This document shows, in pieces, positions 26,886 through 36,310 of a stretch of 64,000 nt of DNA. A program made the position numbers and the translations under genes. The notes beneath the pieces are model-generated. The model was not told the DNA's origin, searched no databases, and saw nothing but the letters and a program-made list of their open reading frames with translations. The stretch's first letter is position 1, and every line of letters begins with the position of its first letter. The stretch comes from an uncultured Lachnospiraceae bacterium (lineage in GTDB: Bacteria > Bacillota > Clostridia > Lachnospirales > Lachnospiraceae): assembly GCA_910577015.1 (NCBI GenBank), contig CAJTKU010000011.1, positions 1 to 64,000 on the forward strand, read 5' to 3'.

Positions 26886-27638
26886 ATGAAATTAAGAACA
26901 GTACTTGTTGCAGGTACAATGGCAGCTGTTTTATCCGGTGTCACTCTGGAGGCATCCGCTGCGGAGACGAATGCGAACCGTTATGCGGAGATTCTGAAAG
27001 AGGACGGAAAGGCAAATCTGATTCTGGATGTGGAGGCGTATAGGACGGCCTATAAGGATTTGGAAGCAGTTTTTGGAGATGATGAAAGCGCTTATTTAGA
27101 GCATTATCTGAATTACGGCATCTATGAAGGCAGAACGGAGGGCGCGCTCTTTAATCCGCTGGCCTATGCAGAAGCATACAGCGATGTAAAGGAAGCCTTT
27201 GGAGAGGATATTGCCGCAATCGTTGAGCATTATGTAACATTCGGGGTTGCAGAAAACCGCACCATGGGTGCAGTTAATCATAATATGGGTACGGTACAGA
27301 TTCCGGCGGCTGTAAGAGCAAATGCCGGCGGGGCGGCCGGTTACGTGGAAAACAGCAGTGCTGTGAGTTATAATACCGGCATCGGCAGTACGGCAGACAG
27401 TAACGGGTTTGGTCATACGACTTCCATTTATGCCAATGACGGCGAGACATTGCTGCGTGTGGAATATTATGATGACAACAATAAATTGTATGAGTATTCA
27501 TCTGTCACCAATTTTGACAGCAGCACCAATTCCTACACGGAGAATATTTACTATTACGACAAAGAAAATGAAACAAGCGTCTTGACGCGTACGGATACTT
27601 ATGTAAATGGTGTCCTCTCTTCTTCTGAAAGTCATTGA
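26886..27638 (+). CDS. secreted protein with two HYxxxGxxExR repeats
   Basis: 250 residues from ATG 26886. A classical signal peptide ends at ASAAE (about residue 26). Two ~40-residue repeats follow: YRTAYKDLEAVFGDD to HYLNYGIYEGR, and YAEAYSDVKEAFGED to HYVTFGVAENR. This unit occurs in secreted Clostridia proteins, but its role is not established. The rest is Ser/Asn/Tyr-rich, low in Cys, and beta-prone, ending in SSSESH. It has its own strong promoter. Confidence 0.65.
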   Translation: MKLRTVLVAGTMAAVLSGVTLEASAAETNANRYAEILKEDGKANLILDVEAYRTAYKDLEAVFGDDESAYLEHYLNYGIYEGRTEGALFNPLAYAEAYSDVKEAFGEDIAAIVEHYVTFGVAENRTMGAVNHNMGTVQIPAAVRANAGGAAGYVENSSAVSYNTGIGSTADSNGFGHTTSIYANDGETLLRVEYYDDNNKLYEYSSVTNFDSSTNSYTENIYYYDKENETSVLTRTDTYVNGVLSSSESH

Positions 27639-27711
27639 GAAACAGGTAACCTTTTGCCGGAAGAATCACGAAAGTGGAACTTCCGGCAAATTTCAAATGG
27701 GGGGTATCGTT

Positions 27712-28701
27712 ATGATATTCAAATGTAAAAACTGCGGCGGAAATGTAGTGTATAGCCCGGAACAGCACAAAATGTACTGTCCGTTCTGTGAAAGCGTGGA
27801 CAGTGAGGAGAAAAAAACAGAAAGGCAGTCCTTGTCAACCTGCATTAACTGCGGAGGAGAACTGCATGTAACGGAATTTGTTTCTGCCTCAAAATGCCCT
27901 TATTGTGACAATTATATCGTACATGATGAGAGGGTGACAGGGGTATACGAGCCCGAATTAATCATTCCCTTTACATTTAGTAAGGACATGACCAAAAAGC
28001 TTCTGCGTGATAAGTTTAAATCCTGTGTGTTTGCACCGGGAGATTTTCTGTCGGAAGTTAAGCTGGATTCCATGACGGGATTGTATGTGCCTTTCTTTAT
28101 GTATGATTACCATGCGCAGGGATATTATGATGGTGAAGGTACAAAGATACGCACATGGATAAGCGGGGACAAGGAGTTTACCGAAACAAGCGTCTACCAT
28201 ATTGTGAGGGATATGGAAGCGGATTTTGGAAGGATGCCGGTGGACGCATCGGAAGCAATGCCGGATAGCACCATGGATTTGATGGAGCCTTTTGATTACA
28301 GGGCGCTTGAGAATTTTCAGGAAAAGTACATGTCAGGTTTTTTTGCGGAGCGCTTCAATCAGGATGACAATGTTTATGAGCCAAGGGCGGCGGTAAAAGC
28401 AAGGACGGATGCGGATTCCATCCTCAAACGAAGCATCAGCGGATACAATACTTTAAAAAGTATGCAGAACAGCCAGGTGTCGCTGAAAAGGACGGACACC
28501 AATTATGCCCTGCTTCCGGTATGGATATATAATTACAAGTACAAAGGAGAAGATTACCGGTTTCATATTAACGGACAGACGGGTAAGGTCATTGGAAGGG
28601 TGCCTGTTTCGGTAAAAAAGGTATGGGGATACGGCGCTACCGTATTTGCTTCTTTGTTTGCAATATTGATGTTAATCCGTCAATTATTGCTTTTGCTGTA
28701 A
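27712..28701 (+). CDS. zinc-ribbon membrane protein
   Basis: 329 residues from ATG 27712 (GGGGGG just upstream). Two zinc ribbons open the protein: CKNCGG...CPFCES and CINCGG...CPYCDN. A central ~200-residue domain has beta-rich text (LIIPFTFSKDMTKKLL; MTGLYVPFFMYDYHAQG; YALLPVWIYNYKYKG), and a membrane segment lies at the very end (about 308-329). Similar proteins in Clostridia sit beside TPM-domain genes, as here; the molecular role is unknown. Confidence 0.75.
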   Translation: MIFKCKNCGGNVVYSPEQHKMYCPFCESVDSEEKKTERQSLSTCINCGGELHVTEFVSASKCPYCDNYIVHDERVTGVYEPELIIPFTFSKDMTKKLLRDKFKSCVFAPGDFLSEVKLDSMTGLYVPFFMYDYHAQGYYDGEGTKIRTWISGDKEFTETSVYHIVRDMEADFGRMPVDASEAMPDSTMDLMEPFDYRALENFQEKYMSGFFAERFNQDDNVYEPRAAVKARTDADSILKRSISGYNTLKSMQNSQVSLKRTDTNYALLPVWIYNYKYKGEDYRFHINGQTGKVIGRVPVSVKKVWGYGATVFASLFAILMLIRQLLLLL

Positions 28702-28717
28702 ACGGGAGGAACGCAGG

Positions 28718-29584
28718 ATGAAAAAATACTTTTCTTATTTTAAATTTTTATTCATTATTTTAGGCATTCTGGCAGTAGTCACTGCAGGTGCCGCTGTGGT
28801 ATCAAAACTGAATAGTACATACGTCAGGAAAAACAGCGAGGCGCCTGCAAGGAGAGTGTACGACTATGCAGAGGTGCTGACAGAAAAAGAAGAGGATAAA
28901 CTGGCAGAGCTGATAGCCAGAAGGGAAAAAGAAACAGGATGTGACATAGTGCTTGTCACGATTAACGAATCCCTCTATAAAAAATACGGCGTTACGGAGG
29001 ATACGGATAAAAACTGGGAATCCTGCATGATGCGGTTTGCAGATGATTTTTATGATGAAAATAATTTCGGCTATAACAGGGTGCATGGCGACGGAGTCCT
29101 TTTACTGCATAACTGGTATCCGGCGGAAAAAGGAAGCTGGCTTTCTACCTGTGGCAGGGCGCTGGACAGATATTCCCGTTCCATGGTAAACAATATTCTG
29201 GATGACGTATATGCGAAAGCCAAAAGAAATCCCTATCAGGCTTACAGGTCTTACATAGAAAATGTATACCGGGATATGTCCGGAAAAGGTAAGATAAATT
29301 TGAACCCCTTGATACTTCTTGTAATATCCGTGGTGGCAGCAGGTATTTTTATTGCTACGCACATAAAATCCAAAGAAGGGGAAAAGACAACGGCGGCATC
29401 CACCTATGTCGAAAATAACAGCGTCAGGTTCCGTATACAGAGGGATGAACTGGTTAACAAATTTGTGACAACCAGAGTGATTCCCCAAAATACCGGAGGC
29501 GGTGGCGGTGGACACAGTGGCGGTGCCGGCAGTCACATGAGCAGTGGCGGAGTCAGTCACGGAGGCGGCGGCAGAAGAGGATAA
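28718..29584 (+). CDS. TPM-domain protein (YgcG-like)
   Basis: 288 residues. Signal-anchor (about 10-29), then a TPM domain (VYDYAEVLTEKEEDKLAELI, DIVLVTINESLY, FGYNRVHGDGVLLLHN, about residues 45-180), a second membrane segment (about 198-216) and a Gly/Ser/His-rich tail (TGGGGGGHSGGAGSHM). This is the usual layout of the family: TPM outside, Gly-rich tail at the end. It starts 16 bases after the zinc-ribbon gene, so the two are probably one operon. Possibly membrane quality control or repair; not settled. Confidence 0.8.
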   Translation: MKKYFSYFKFLFIILGILAVVTAGAAVVSKLNSTYVRKNSEAPARRVYDYAEVLTEKEEDKLAELIARREKETGCDIVLVTINESLYKKYGVTEDTDKNWESCMMRFADDFYDENNFGYNRVHGDGVLLLHNWYPAEKGSWLSTCGRALDRYSRSMVNNILDDVYAKAKRNPYQAYRSYIENVYRDMSGKGKINLNPLILLVISVVAAGIFIATHIKSKEGEKTTAASTYVENNSVRFRIQRDELVNKFVTTRVIPQNTGGGGGGHSGGAGSHMSSGGVSHGGGGRRG

Positions 29585-29595
29585 AAACAGCAAAT

Positions 29596-29633
29596 AAAAA
29601 AAGCGCCCATATGACGGAATGGGTGCTTTTTAT
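29596..29633. terminator. two-way terminator shared with rpsT
   Basis: AAAAAGCGCCCAT (29598-29610) pairs with ATGGGTGCTTTTT (29619-29631) with one wobble. A-run and T-run flank the stem, so it can end both the TPM operon and the convergent rpsT transcript. Confidence 0.85.
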
Positions 29634-29651
29634 TTACTTTTTATAACAAAA

Positions 29652-29915
29652 TTAAGCCATCTTATTGACAGCAACAGCTAAGCGGGATACTTTCCTGGAA
29701 GCATTATTTTTGTGATATACTCCCTTGGAAGCAGCAGTATCAATTGCTTTGGTTGCAGCAACTAAAGCAGCAGAAGCAGCAGCTTTGTCTCCGGATGCTA
29801 CGGCAGCGTCTACTTTTTTGATTGCAGTCTTAACGCCGGATTTGATAGCTTTGTTTCTTTCAGTTTTGGTTTGCGTTACTAAAATCCTTTTCTTTGCAGA
29901 TTTGATATTAGCCAA
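29652..29915 (-). CDS. rpsT: 30S ribosomal protein S20
   Basis: 87 residues of normal length and composition: MANIKSAKKRILVTQTKTER, an Ala/Lys-rich helical body (AVASGDKAAASAALVAATKAI), and GVYHKNNASRKVSRLA near the end. GGGAGG precedes the ATG. It binds 16S rRNA in the small subunit. Codon use is biased (many GCA/GCT and AAA/AAG), as for a highly expressed gene. In many Firmicutes it is divergent from gpr, as here. Confidence 0.97.
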   Translation of the reverse strand: MANIKSAKKRILVTQTKTERNKAIKSGVKTAIKKVDAAVASGDKAAASAALVAATKAIDTAASKGVYHKNNASRKVSRLAVAVNKMA

Positions 29916-30004
29916 GATTTACACCTCCCGTTTTATAGTATCGTTTTAAAGAAGATGTTCCATTAAAGCCAGACACGGACGACCAATGTAAACATACGCA
30001 TATT

Positions 30005-30033
30005 ATTGTAGAATAACAATCCATGATTGTCAA
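30005..30033 (-). promoter_or_regulatory. rpsT promoter
   Basis: Read on the minus strand: TTGACA (30028-30033), 17 bases, TACAAT (30005-30010), about 90 bases upstream of the S20 start. The resulting ~85-base leader leaves room for regulation by S20, though no clear rRNA mimic was identified. Confidence 0.8.
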
Positions 30034-30112
30034 TACATATTTCCTCTAATATTTGCAAAAAATATCAAAAGAATTTATATACACAGAATGCAGGAAAGGT
30101 ACGGATATAAAA

Positions 30113-31027
30113 ATGGGTTGTTTTCAGGTAAGGACGGACCTGGCTCTTGAAGCCAGGGAAAGCATCACGGAAGCAGACAGTTCGCTAAGGGGTGTGAAGC
30201 TGGAAGAAGAATACGACGAGGAAGAGGACATTCGGGTAACTACAGTGGAAATCACCACAAAAAACGGAGCGAAAGCCATGGGAAAGCCCATGGGGACCTA
30301 TATCACCATTGAAGCGCCGGGAATGCTGGAGCCGGATGACGGATATCACAGGGAAATTTCAGAAGTCATTGCAAAACAGCTTGTGAAAATTATTCCCGGG
30401 GTAAAAGAAGAACAGGAAATATTGGTGGTAGGCCTTGGAAACCGGGAGGTGACGGCGGACGCATTAGGCCCCCATGTGGTGGATAACCTGTATATTACCA
30501 GGCATATCGTAAAAGAATTTGGAAAAGCAGCTTATAATAAGGAAAAGATAAATATCATCAGCAGCATTGAGCCGGGTGTTATGGGAAAAACAGGAATGGA
30601 GGCAGCAGAAATCATAAGGGGGGTGGTGGAACAGACATCGCCTAAGGTCATGATTGTGATTGACGCGCTGGCAGCAAGAAGCACCAAACGCTTAAACCGC
30701 ACCATACAGATAACGGATACCGGCATTCATCCGGGTTCCGGCGTCGGAAACAACCGTAATGCACTGACGGAGGAAAGTATGGGGATACCGGTGATTGCAA
30801 TCGGGGTGCCTACGGTAGTGGACGCGGGTACCATAGTGGTGGATGCACTGGAAAAAATGGTGCATGACAAAGGGGAAGCAGAAAGCCACCGCTATGTGGA
30901 CGACTGTAGGAATGCATTGACGGAACTGCACAATATGTATGTAGCGAGCAAGGATATCGACGCTGTTATCAAGAGAGTCAGCTATACCGTCTCGGAAGGA
31001 ATTAATATAGCTTTGGAACTGGCATAG
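30113..31027 (+). CDS. gpr: GPR endopeptidase (spore germination protease)
   Basis: 304 residues from ATG 30113, where the family start FQVRTDLALEARE follows at once. Conserved blocks are all present: VVGLGNREVTADALGPHVVDNL, SSIEPGVMGKTGMEAAEI, VIDALAARSTKRLNRTIQ, TDTGIHPGSGVGNNR, and GVPTVVDAGTIVVDA. GPR degrades the small acid-soluble proteins that protect spore DNA; it is made as a zymogen in the developing spore. Its presence means the organism makes, or descends from makers of, endospores. spoIIP follows. Confidence 0.95.
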   Translation: MGCFQVRTDLALEARESITEADSSLRGVKLEEEYDEEEDIRVTTVEITTKNGAKAMGKPMGTYITIEAPGMLEPDDGYHREISEVIAKQLVKIIPGVKEEQEILVVGLGNREVTADALGPHVVDNLYITRHIVKEFGKAAYNKEKINIISSIEPGVMGKTGMEAAEIIRGVVEQTSPKVMIVIDALAARSTKRLNRTIQITDTGIHPGSGVGNNRNALTEESMGIPVIAIGVPTVVDAGTIVVDALEKMVHDKGEAESHRYVDDCRNALTELHNMYVASKDIDAVIKRVSYTVSEGINIALELA

Positions 31028-31086
31028 CCGCCCTGCGGAAAGCATATACTGCAAAAGAAAAAGTATATCAGGGAAGGACGGGGCCG

Positions 31087-32286
31087 GTGGGTTATTTTAA
31101 AGAGCATGGGAATGGAATTAGGCGTGTGGCGGCCTCCGTCATGCTGCTCTTTGTTTTGCTTTTGCTGACAGGCGGCATGGGGAGTCAGAAATTTTACCTG
31201 CCGCTCTTTACATATGCGGCCAAAGGGGAAACCGGACCGGCGGTGATTTTTGGTGAAAGCCTGATGAATATGATGCCGATTTGTGCATACAGCAGGGAAA
31301 ACATGGGAGATGCCGTTTTGTTTGCAAGAGAGCAGGAAGAAATACTGCCTGAAGCCGGGCAGGAAGATGATGAGGAGGATTCTTTTCCTGCCGGGGAAGC
31401 AGAGAATATCCAGTCAGCGGAAGATTTGCCGCAGGACGAGCAGGAAGAAGCGCTTACTTTGGAAGAACTGGTCGAACAGGAAAATGCCGGCGCCCTCGGG
31501 TTCACTCCTTCGGGAAAGGTTATGGAGTATGACTGGGAATCATTAAAAGATTACGAATCGCTGCTTTCTACTTTTTATACGATAGACAGCCAGGCATTGG
31601 CAGGAAATGATTTGTTGAATCTGGAACGTTTGATGGGAACGGACTTGACTATAGACAAAAACAGTGCGGGGCCGCAGATACTGATTTACCATACGCATTC
31701 CAGGGAAGCATTTATTGATTCCGTGCCGGGGGACGCTTCTCAGACGGTTGTAGGGGTGGGAGATTTTTTGGCTAAGCTTTTGACGGAAGAGTACGGGTAT
31801 GAGGTTATTCATTATACAGAGGAATTTGATACCATCCGAGATGACGCCTATGCCAATTCCCTGCCTGCCTTAGAGCAGCTTCTTGCCGAAAACCCGTCCA
31901 TTCAGGTGGTGATTGACCTGCACAGGGATTCTGGAAGCGCCGCAAGGGACATGGTAATGGAAATTGACGGGAGAAGGACCGCCCGTTTCATGTTTTTTAA
32001 CGGGATATCGAGAAGCAAAAAAACGGGGGATATTACCTATCTTGCCAATCCCAATCTGGCGGATAACCTTGCTTTTTCTTTCCAGATGCAGGTTGCGGCA
32101 GGAGAACATTATCCGGGACTGACAAGAAAGATATATATCAAGCAGTACCGCTACAATATGCATTTCAGGGGAAGAACCCTGTTGATAGAACTCGGGGATG
32201 AAAACAATACGGTGGAGGAAGCGATGAATGCCTGCTATCCGCTTGCCCACCTGCTGGATTTGGTTCTATCCGGCAATGAACAATAA
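31087..32286 (+). CDS. spoIIP: stage II sporulation protein P
   Basis: 399 residues from GTG 31087 (GGAAGG about ten bases upstream). N-terminal membrane segment (about 14-32), an acidic linker (EDDEEDSFPAGEAE), then the SpoIIP amidase/endopeptidase domain: LIYHTHSREAFIDS with zinc-type His at 202 and 204, VVIDLHRDSG, NPNLADNLAFSFQMQ, YRYNMHFRGRTLLIELGDENNT. With SpoIID and SpoIIM it thins peptidoglycan during engulfment. The order gpr-spoIIP is conserved in Clostridia and Bacilli. Confidence 0.95.
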   Translation: MGYFKEHGNGIRRVAASVMLLFVLLLLTGGMGSQKFYLPLFTYAAKGETGPAVIFGESLMNMMPICAYSRENMGDAVLFAREQEEILPEAGQEDDEEDSFPAGEAENIQSAEDLPQDEQEEALTLEELVEQENAGALGFTPSGKVMEYDWESLKDYESLLSTFYTIDSQALAGNDLLNLERLMGTDLTIDKNSAGPQILIYHTHSREAFIDSVPGDASQTVVGVGDFLAKLLTEEYGYEVIHYTEEFDTIRDDAYANSLPALEQLLAENPSIQVVIDLHRDSGSAARDMVMEIDGRRTARFMFFNGISRSKKTGDITYLANPNLADNLAFSFQMQVAAGEHYPGLTRKIYIKQYRYNMHFRGRTLLIELGDENNTVEEAMNACYPLAHLLDLVLSGNEQ

Positions 32287-32335
32287 AAATCAAAATTTGC
32301 CATACATGGCACTACTCTTTTTCGGACGCACTCCC

Positions 32336-32341
32336 TATAAT
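32336..32341 (+). promoter_or_regulatory. -10 element before the phosphorylase operon
   Basis: TATAAT at 32336-32341, 36 bases before the TTG start. The sequence 16-18 bases upstream of it (around TACTCT) is a poor -35, which would fit a promoter needing an activator, such as the YesN-like regulator at 41769. Confidence 0.45.
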
Positions 32342-32376
32342 GAAACTATTATAACGGATAACAGGAGGAAAACGGG

Positions 32377-34782
32377 TTGCGTTACGGACATTTTGATAAC
32401 GACAAGAGAGAATATGTAATTGACAGGGTGGATTTACCCACATCATGGACCAATTATCTGGGCGTGGAGGATACCTGCGTTGTGGTAAACCATACGGCAG
32501 GCGGGTATATGTTTTACAAATCGCCGGAGTACCACAGGGTGACCAGGTTCAGGGCCAATGCGGTGCCTATGGACAGGCCCGGACACTATGTGTATATCAG
32601 GGATAATGACAAAAACGATTACTTCAGCATATCCTGGCAGCCGGTTGCGAAACCCCTTGACAAGGCAAAATATACCTGCAGACACGGTATGTCCTATACG
32701 GTATATGAGTGCGAGTACGACGGGTTAAAGGCTTCCCAGAAGCTTTCCGTGCCTATCGGGGACAACGTGGAACTCTGGGATGTGACGATTAAGAATGAAG
32801 AGGACAAACCGAGAAACTTAAGCGTATTTTCGTATGCGGAACTTTCTTTCCACCATATTATGATAGACAACCAGAACTTCCAGATGAGCCTTTACTGTGC
32901 GGGTTCCTCCTATGAGGATGGCATTATCGAGCATGATTTGTTCTATGAAGAGTTTGGGTATCAGTATTTTGCTTCCAATTTTGAGCCTGACGGATATGAC
33001 TGCCTGAGGGACAAATTCCTTGGACTGTACCATACCGAGGACAATCCTGTGGCGGTGGAAAGCGGCAGTTGTTCTTCTTCACAGGAGCTGGGAAACAACC
33101 ATTGTGCTTCCCTGCAGAAAAACCTTGTGCTTGCGCCGGGGGAAGAAGTAAGGCTTATTTTCATGCTGGGCGAAGGAAACCGGGAAGAAGGCAGGAAGGC
33201 GAAAGCAAAATACGGCAATCCGGAAAATGTGGATGCCGCATACCGGAAACTGCATGATTTTTGGCAGGACAAATTTGATAAATTACAGATTCAGACCCCC
33301 AGTGAGGGAATGAACACTTTGATAAATACATGGACATTGTACCAGTCTGAAATCAATGTCATGTTTTCCAGATTTGCCTCCTTTATTGAAGTCGGGGGCA
33401 GGACGGGGCTTGGTTACAGGGATACCGCTCAAGATTCCATGACCATTCCCCACTCCAATCCCGATAAATGTAAACTGCGTATCATGCAGCTTTTGCAGGG
33501 ACTGGTTTCCCAGGGATACGGACTGCATCTTTTCCAGCCTGAGTGGTTTGAAAAGGATGACAGCGCCAAACCCTTCAAGTCCCCCACGGTGGTTCCCACT
33601 CCGGACAAGGACAGCATGATACACGGACTGAAAGACGCCTGCTCGGATGACGCCCTCTGGCTGGTTTCCTCCGTAGTAGAGTACATAAAAGAAACCGGGG
33701 AAAGCGCACTGGCTGACGAGACGGTTTCCTATGCGGACGGCGGTGAAGATACCGTATATGACCATTTAAAGAGAATTTTGGATTTTTCCACTGAACAGGT
33801 TGGCGCAACCGGTATCTGCAAGGGACTTCGTGCAGACTGGAATGACTGCCTGAACCTGGGAGGCGGCGAAAGCGCCATGGTATCCTTCCTGCATTACTGG
33901 GCGCTGCAGAACTTTATTGAGCTGGCAGCGTATCTCGGAAGAGAAGAAGATGTGCAAAAATATACGGCTGTGGCGGCAAAAGTAAAAGAAGTCTGCAACA
34001 GGGAACTTTGGGACGGCGAGTGGTATATCCGCGGCATTACCCACAACGGCAAAAAAATCGGCACCCATGAGGATGTGGAAGGCAAGGTACATCTGGAATC
34101 CAATGCGTGGGCGGTGCTTTCAGGCGCGGCAGAAGGGGAAAAAGCGATTAAAGCCATGGACAGCGTGGATAAGTATCTGTATACACCGTACGGACTGCTG
34201 CTCAATGCGCCTTCCTATACTAAGCCGGATGATGACATCGGCTTTGTGACAAGGGTTTATCCCGGCCTAAAGGAAAACGGCGCCGTGTTCTCCCATCCCA
34301 ATCCCTGGGCATGGGCTGCAGAGTGCAAGCTGGGAAGAGGGGACAGGGCAATGAAATTTTATGATGCATTGTGTCCGTATTTCCAGAATGATATGATAGA
34401 AACAAGGGAAGCAGAGCCTTATTCCTACTGTCAGTTCATTGTGGGCAGGGACCATACGGCGTTCGGCAGGGCAAGACATCCCTTTATGACAGGTTCGGGC
34501 GGCTGGTCCTACTTCAGCGCCACGAGATATATGCTCGGTATCAGGCCTCAGTTTGACTATCTGCTTGTCGACCCCTGTGTGCCTGCGGACTGGAAAGAGT
34601 TTAAAGTGGACAGGGTTTGGCGGGGCGCTTCCTATCATATTACGGTGCAGAACCCTGACGGCGTCATGAAAGGCATAAAGGAAATCCTTGTGGACGGAAG
34701 TCCTGTAGAGAAAATCCCGGTATATCAGGCTGGTGAGAGCCATGATGTAACGGTGGTAATGGGAGGAAAAAACAATGATTAA
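32377..34782 (+). CDS. chbP: GH94 phosphorylase, probable N,N'-diacetylchitobiose phosphorylase
   Basis: 801 residues from TTG 32377, with AGGAGG eight bases upstream. Glycoside hydrolase family 94: N-terminal beta-sandwich, then an alpha6/alpha6 barrel. The general acid Asp is in RADWNDCLNLGGGES (Asp490, as in Vibrio ChbP Asp492). Length and segments such as FIEVGGRTGLGYRDTAQD and SPTVVPTPDKDSMIHG match Vibrio chitobiose phosphorylase much more than clostridial cellobiose phosphorylase. It would split GlcNAc-GlcNAc with phosphate into GlcNAc-1-P and GlcNAc in the cytoplasm. The downstream mutase overlaps it by eight bases, and nagA-nagB are nearby. Cellobiose remains the main alternative. 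Confidence 0.8.
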   Translation: MRYGHFDNDKREYVIDRVDLPTSWTNYLGVEDTCVVVNHTAGGYMFYKSPEYHRVTRFRANAVPMDRPGHYVYIRDNDKNDYFSISWQPVAKPLDKAKYTCRHGMSYTVYECEYDGLKASQKLSVPIGDNVELWDVTIKNEEDKPRNLSVFSYAELSFHHIMIDNQNFQMSLYCAGSSYEDGIIEHDLFYEEFGYQYFASNFEPDGYDCLRDKFLGLYHTEDNPVAVESGSCSSSQELGNNHCASLQKNLVLAPGEEVRLIFMLGEGNREEGRKAKAKYGNPENVDAAYRKLHDFWQDKFDKLQIQTPSEGMNTLINTWTLYQSEINVMFSRFASFIEVGGRTGLGYRDTAQDSMTIPHSNPDKCKLRIMQLLQGLVSQGYGLHLFQPEWFEKDDSAKPFKSPTVVPTPDKDSMIHGLKDACSDDALWLVSSVVEYIKETGESALADETVSYADGGEDTVYDHLKRILDFSTEQVGATGICKGLRADWNDCLNLGGGESAMVSFLHYWALQNFIELAAYLGREEDVQKYTAVAAKVKEVCNRELWDGEWYIRGITHNGKKIGTHEDVEGKVHLESNAWAVLSGAAEGEKAIKAMDSVDKYLYTPYGLLLNAPSYTKPDDDIGFVTRVYPGLKENGAVFSHPNPWAWAAECKLGRGDRAMKFYDALCPYFQNDMIETREAEPYSYCQFIVGRDHTAFGRARHPFMTGSGGWSYFSATRYMLGIRPQFDYLLVDPCVPADWKEFKVDRVWRGASYHITVQNPDGVMKGIKEILVDGSPVEKIPVYQAGESHDVTVVMGGKNND

Positions 34783-36187
34783 ATTTGGTACGGGCGGCTG
34801 GAGGGCCGTAATCGGAGATGACTTTACCAAAGCAAATATCCAGCTTCTGGCAAAGGGCATGTGTGACAAGATGAAAGCGGAAGGCGTGGCAGACAAGATT
34901 GTCATCGGGTATGACAGGCGTTTCCTTGCAAAAGAAGCCATGCAGTGGGCAGCAGAAGTGTTTGCGGCAGAAGGCATCAAAGCTTTGCTGGTGAACAAAT
35001 CTTCACCGACGCCGCTTATCATGTTTTATACCATGGTAAACGAACTGCCTTACGGCATGATGGTGACGGCGAGCCACAATCCGGCCATTTACAACGGCAT
35101 CAAGGTGTTTACAAAAGGCGGACGTGACGCTGACGAAAAGCAGACGGCGGATATAGAAGCTTATATCGGGAAAATCAATCCGGATGATGTGAAAGAAATG
35201 GAATATGATGAGGCGCTTGCAAAGGGGCTGATTCAGGAAATCTATCCGTTAAATGAATATCTGGACAATATTATTGCGGCTGTGGATATGAAGGCTATCA
35301 GGGATGCCGGGCTGCGGGTTGCACTGGACCCCATGTACGGCGTAAGCGATACTTCCCTGAAAACCATTCTTCTGACGGCAAGATGTGATATTTATACCAT
35401 TCATGACAGACATGATACTCTGTTTGGCGGAAAGCTTCCTGCGCCCACTGCCACCACGCTTCGCGGATTGCAGAACTGCGTGCTGGATAAGGGCTGCGAC
35501 ATCGGACTTGCAACAGACGGTGATGCCGACAGAATCGGCGTGATTGACGATACCGGTAGATTTTTGCATCCCAATGACATCCTGGTGCTGCTCTACTACT
35601 ATCTTGTAAAATTCAAAGGCTGGCATGGTCCGGTAGTCAGGAATCTGGCAACCACGCATATGCTTGACAAGGTGGCGGAGCGCTTCGGGGAAAAGTGTTA
35701 TGAAGTGCCCGTAGGCTTTAAGTACATTTCTGCCAAGATGACGGAAACAGATGCCATAATCGGAGGGGAGTCTTCCGGCGGCCTGACCGTAAAAGGCCAT
35801 ATCAGCGGCAAGGACGGCGTTTATGCGGCAGCCCTTCTGGTGGAAATGATTGCGGTAACCGGCAAGAAGCTTTCCGAAATCTACAAGGATATCGAGGCAG
35901 AATGCGGCAGCATCTTCATGGAAGAAAGGGATTATAAGTTCAGCCATGAGAAAAAAGCAGCCATGACAAAGACTCTCATGGAAGAAAAGCAGATACCGGA
36001 ATTACCGTTTGAAATAGAGCGTGTTTCTTATATGGACGGCTGTAAGATTTATTTCAAAAACGGAGGGTGGGTTGTTACGCGTTTCTCCGGCACGGAGCCG
36101 CTGCTTCGCATTTTCTGTGAGATGCCTTCTGCGGAAGAGGCAAAGACGGTCAGTGAAATATATGAAAAGTTTCTTGATTTAAAATAA
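34775..36187 (+). CDS. phosphohexomutase (phosphoglucomutase/phosphomannomutase family)
   Basis: 470 residues. Active-site TASHNP (Ser about 100), metal loop DGDADRIG, sugar loop GGESSGG and phosphate loop RFSGTEP are all present, so it should be active in moving phosphate between C1 and C6. It starts inside the phosphorylase stop (ATGATTAA), so the two are coupled. A member of this family also sits beside ChbP in the Vibrio chitin gene cluster. The inferred substrate is GlcNAc-1-P, giving GlcNAc-6-P for NagA; glucose-1-P would be the alternative if the phosphorylase uses cellobiose. Confidence 0.85.
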   Translation: MIKFGTGGWRAVIGDDFTKANIQLLAKGMCDKMKAEGVADKIVIGYDRRFLAKEAMQWAAEVFAAEGIKALLVNKSSPTPLIMFYTMVNELPYGMMVTASHNPAIYNGIKVFTKGGRDADEKQTADIEAYIGKINPDDVKEMEYDEALAKGLIQEIYPLNEYLDNIIAAVDMKAIRDAGLRVALDPMYGVSDTSLKTILLTARCDIYTIHDRHDTLFGGKLPAPTATTLRGLQNCVLDKGCDIGLATDGDADRIGVIDDTGRFLHPNDILVLLYYYLVKFKGWHGPVVRNLATTHMLDKVAERFGEKCYEVPVGFKYISAKMTETDAIIGGESSGGLTVKGHISGKDGVYAAALLVEMIAVTGKKLSEIYKDIEAECGSIFMEERDYKFSHEKKAAMTKTLMEEKQIPELPFEIERVSYMDGCKIYFKNGGWVVTRFSGTEPLLRIFCEMPSAEEAKTVSEIYEKFLDLK

Positions 36188-36210
36188 AATCATTGATAAA
36201 AATGATGGGA

Positions 36211-36253
36211 AAAACAGTCCTTCGGTGTTACAATAGCCATAGGACTGTTTTTT
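36211..36253 (+). terminator. intrinsic terminator after the mutase gene
   Basis: AAAACAGTCC (36211-36220) pairs with GGACTGTTTT (36242-36251) around a 21-base loop, ending in six Ts. It separates the phosphorylase-mutase pair from the sensor kinase gene that starts 16-60 bases later. Confidence 0.75.
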
Positions 36254-36310
36254 GGGTTAAAAAGATATATGGATTGGGAGGAAGGATGTCAAAGTCCGGA
36301 CCGGAAAGGC

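Noticed and set aside
30011..30042. Possible sigma-G promoter for gpr (GAATA and CATATTT)
   Set aside because: The gap is about 20 bases rather than 17-18, and the stretch overlaps the rpsT promoter on the other strand; too weak to call.
32377..34782. Cellobiose phosphorylase as the primary name
   Set aside because: Same GH94 family, but segment matches, length and nagA-nagB context favour diacetylchitobiose; kept only as an alternative.
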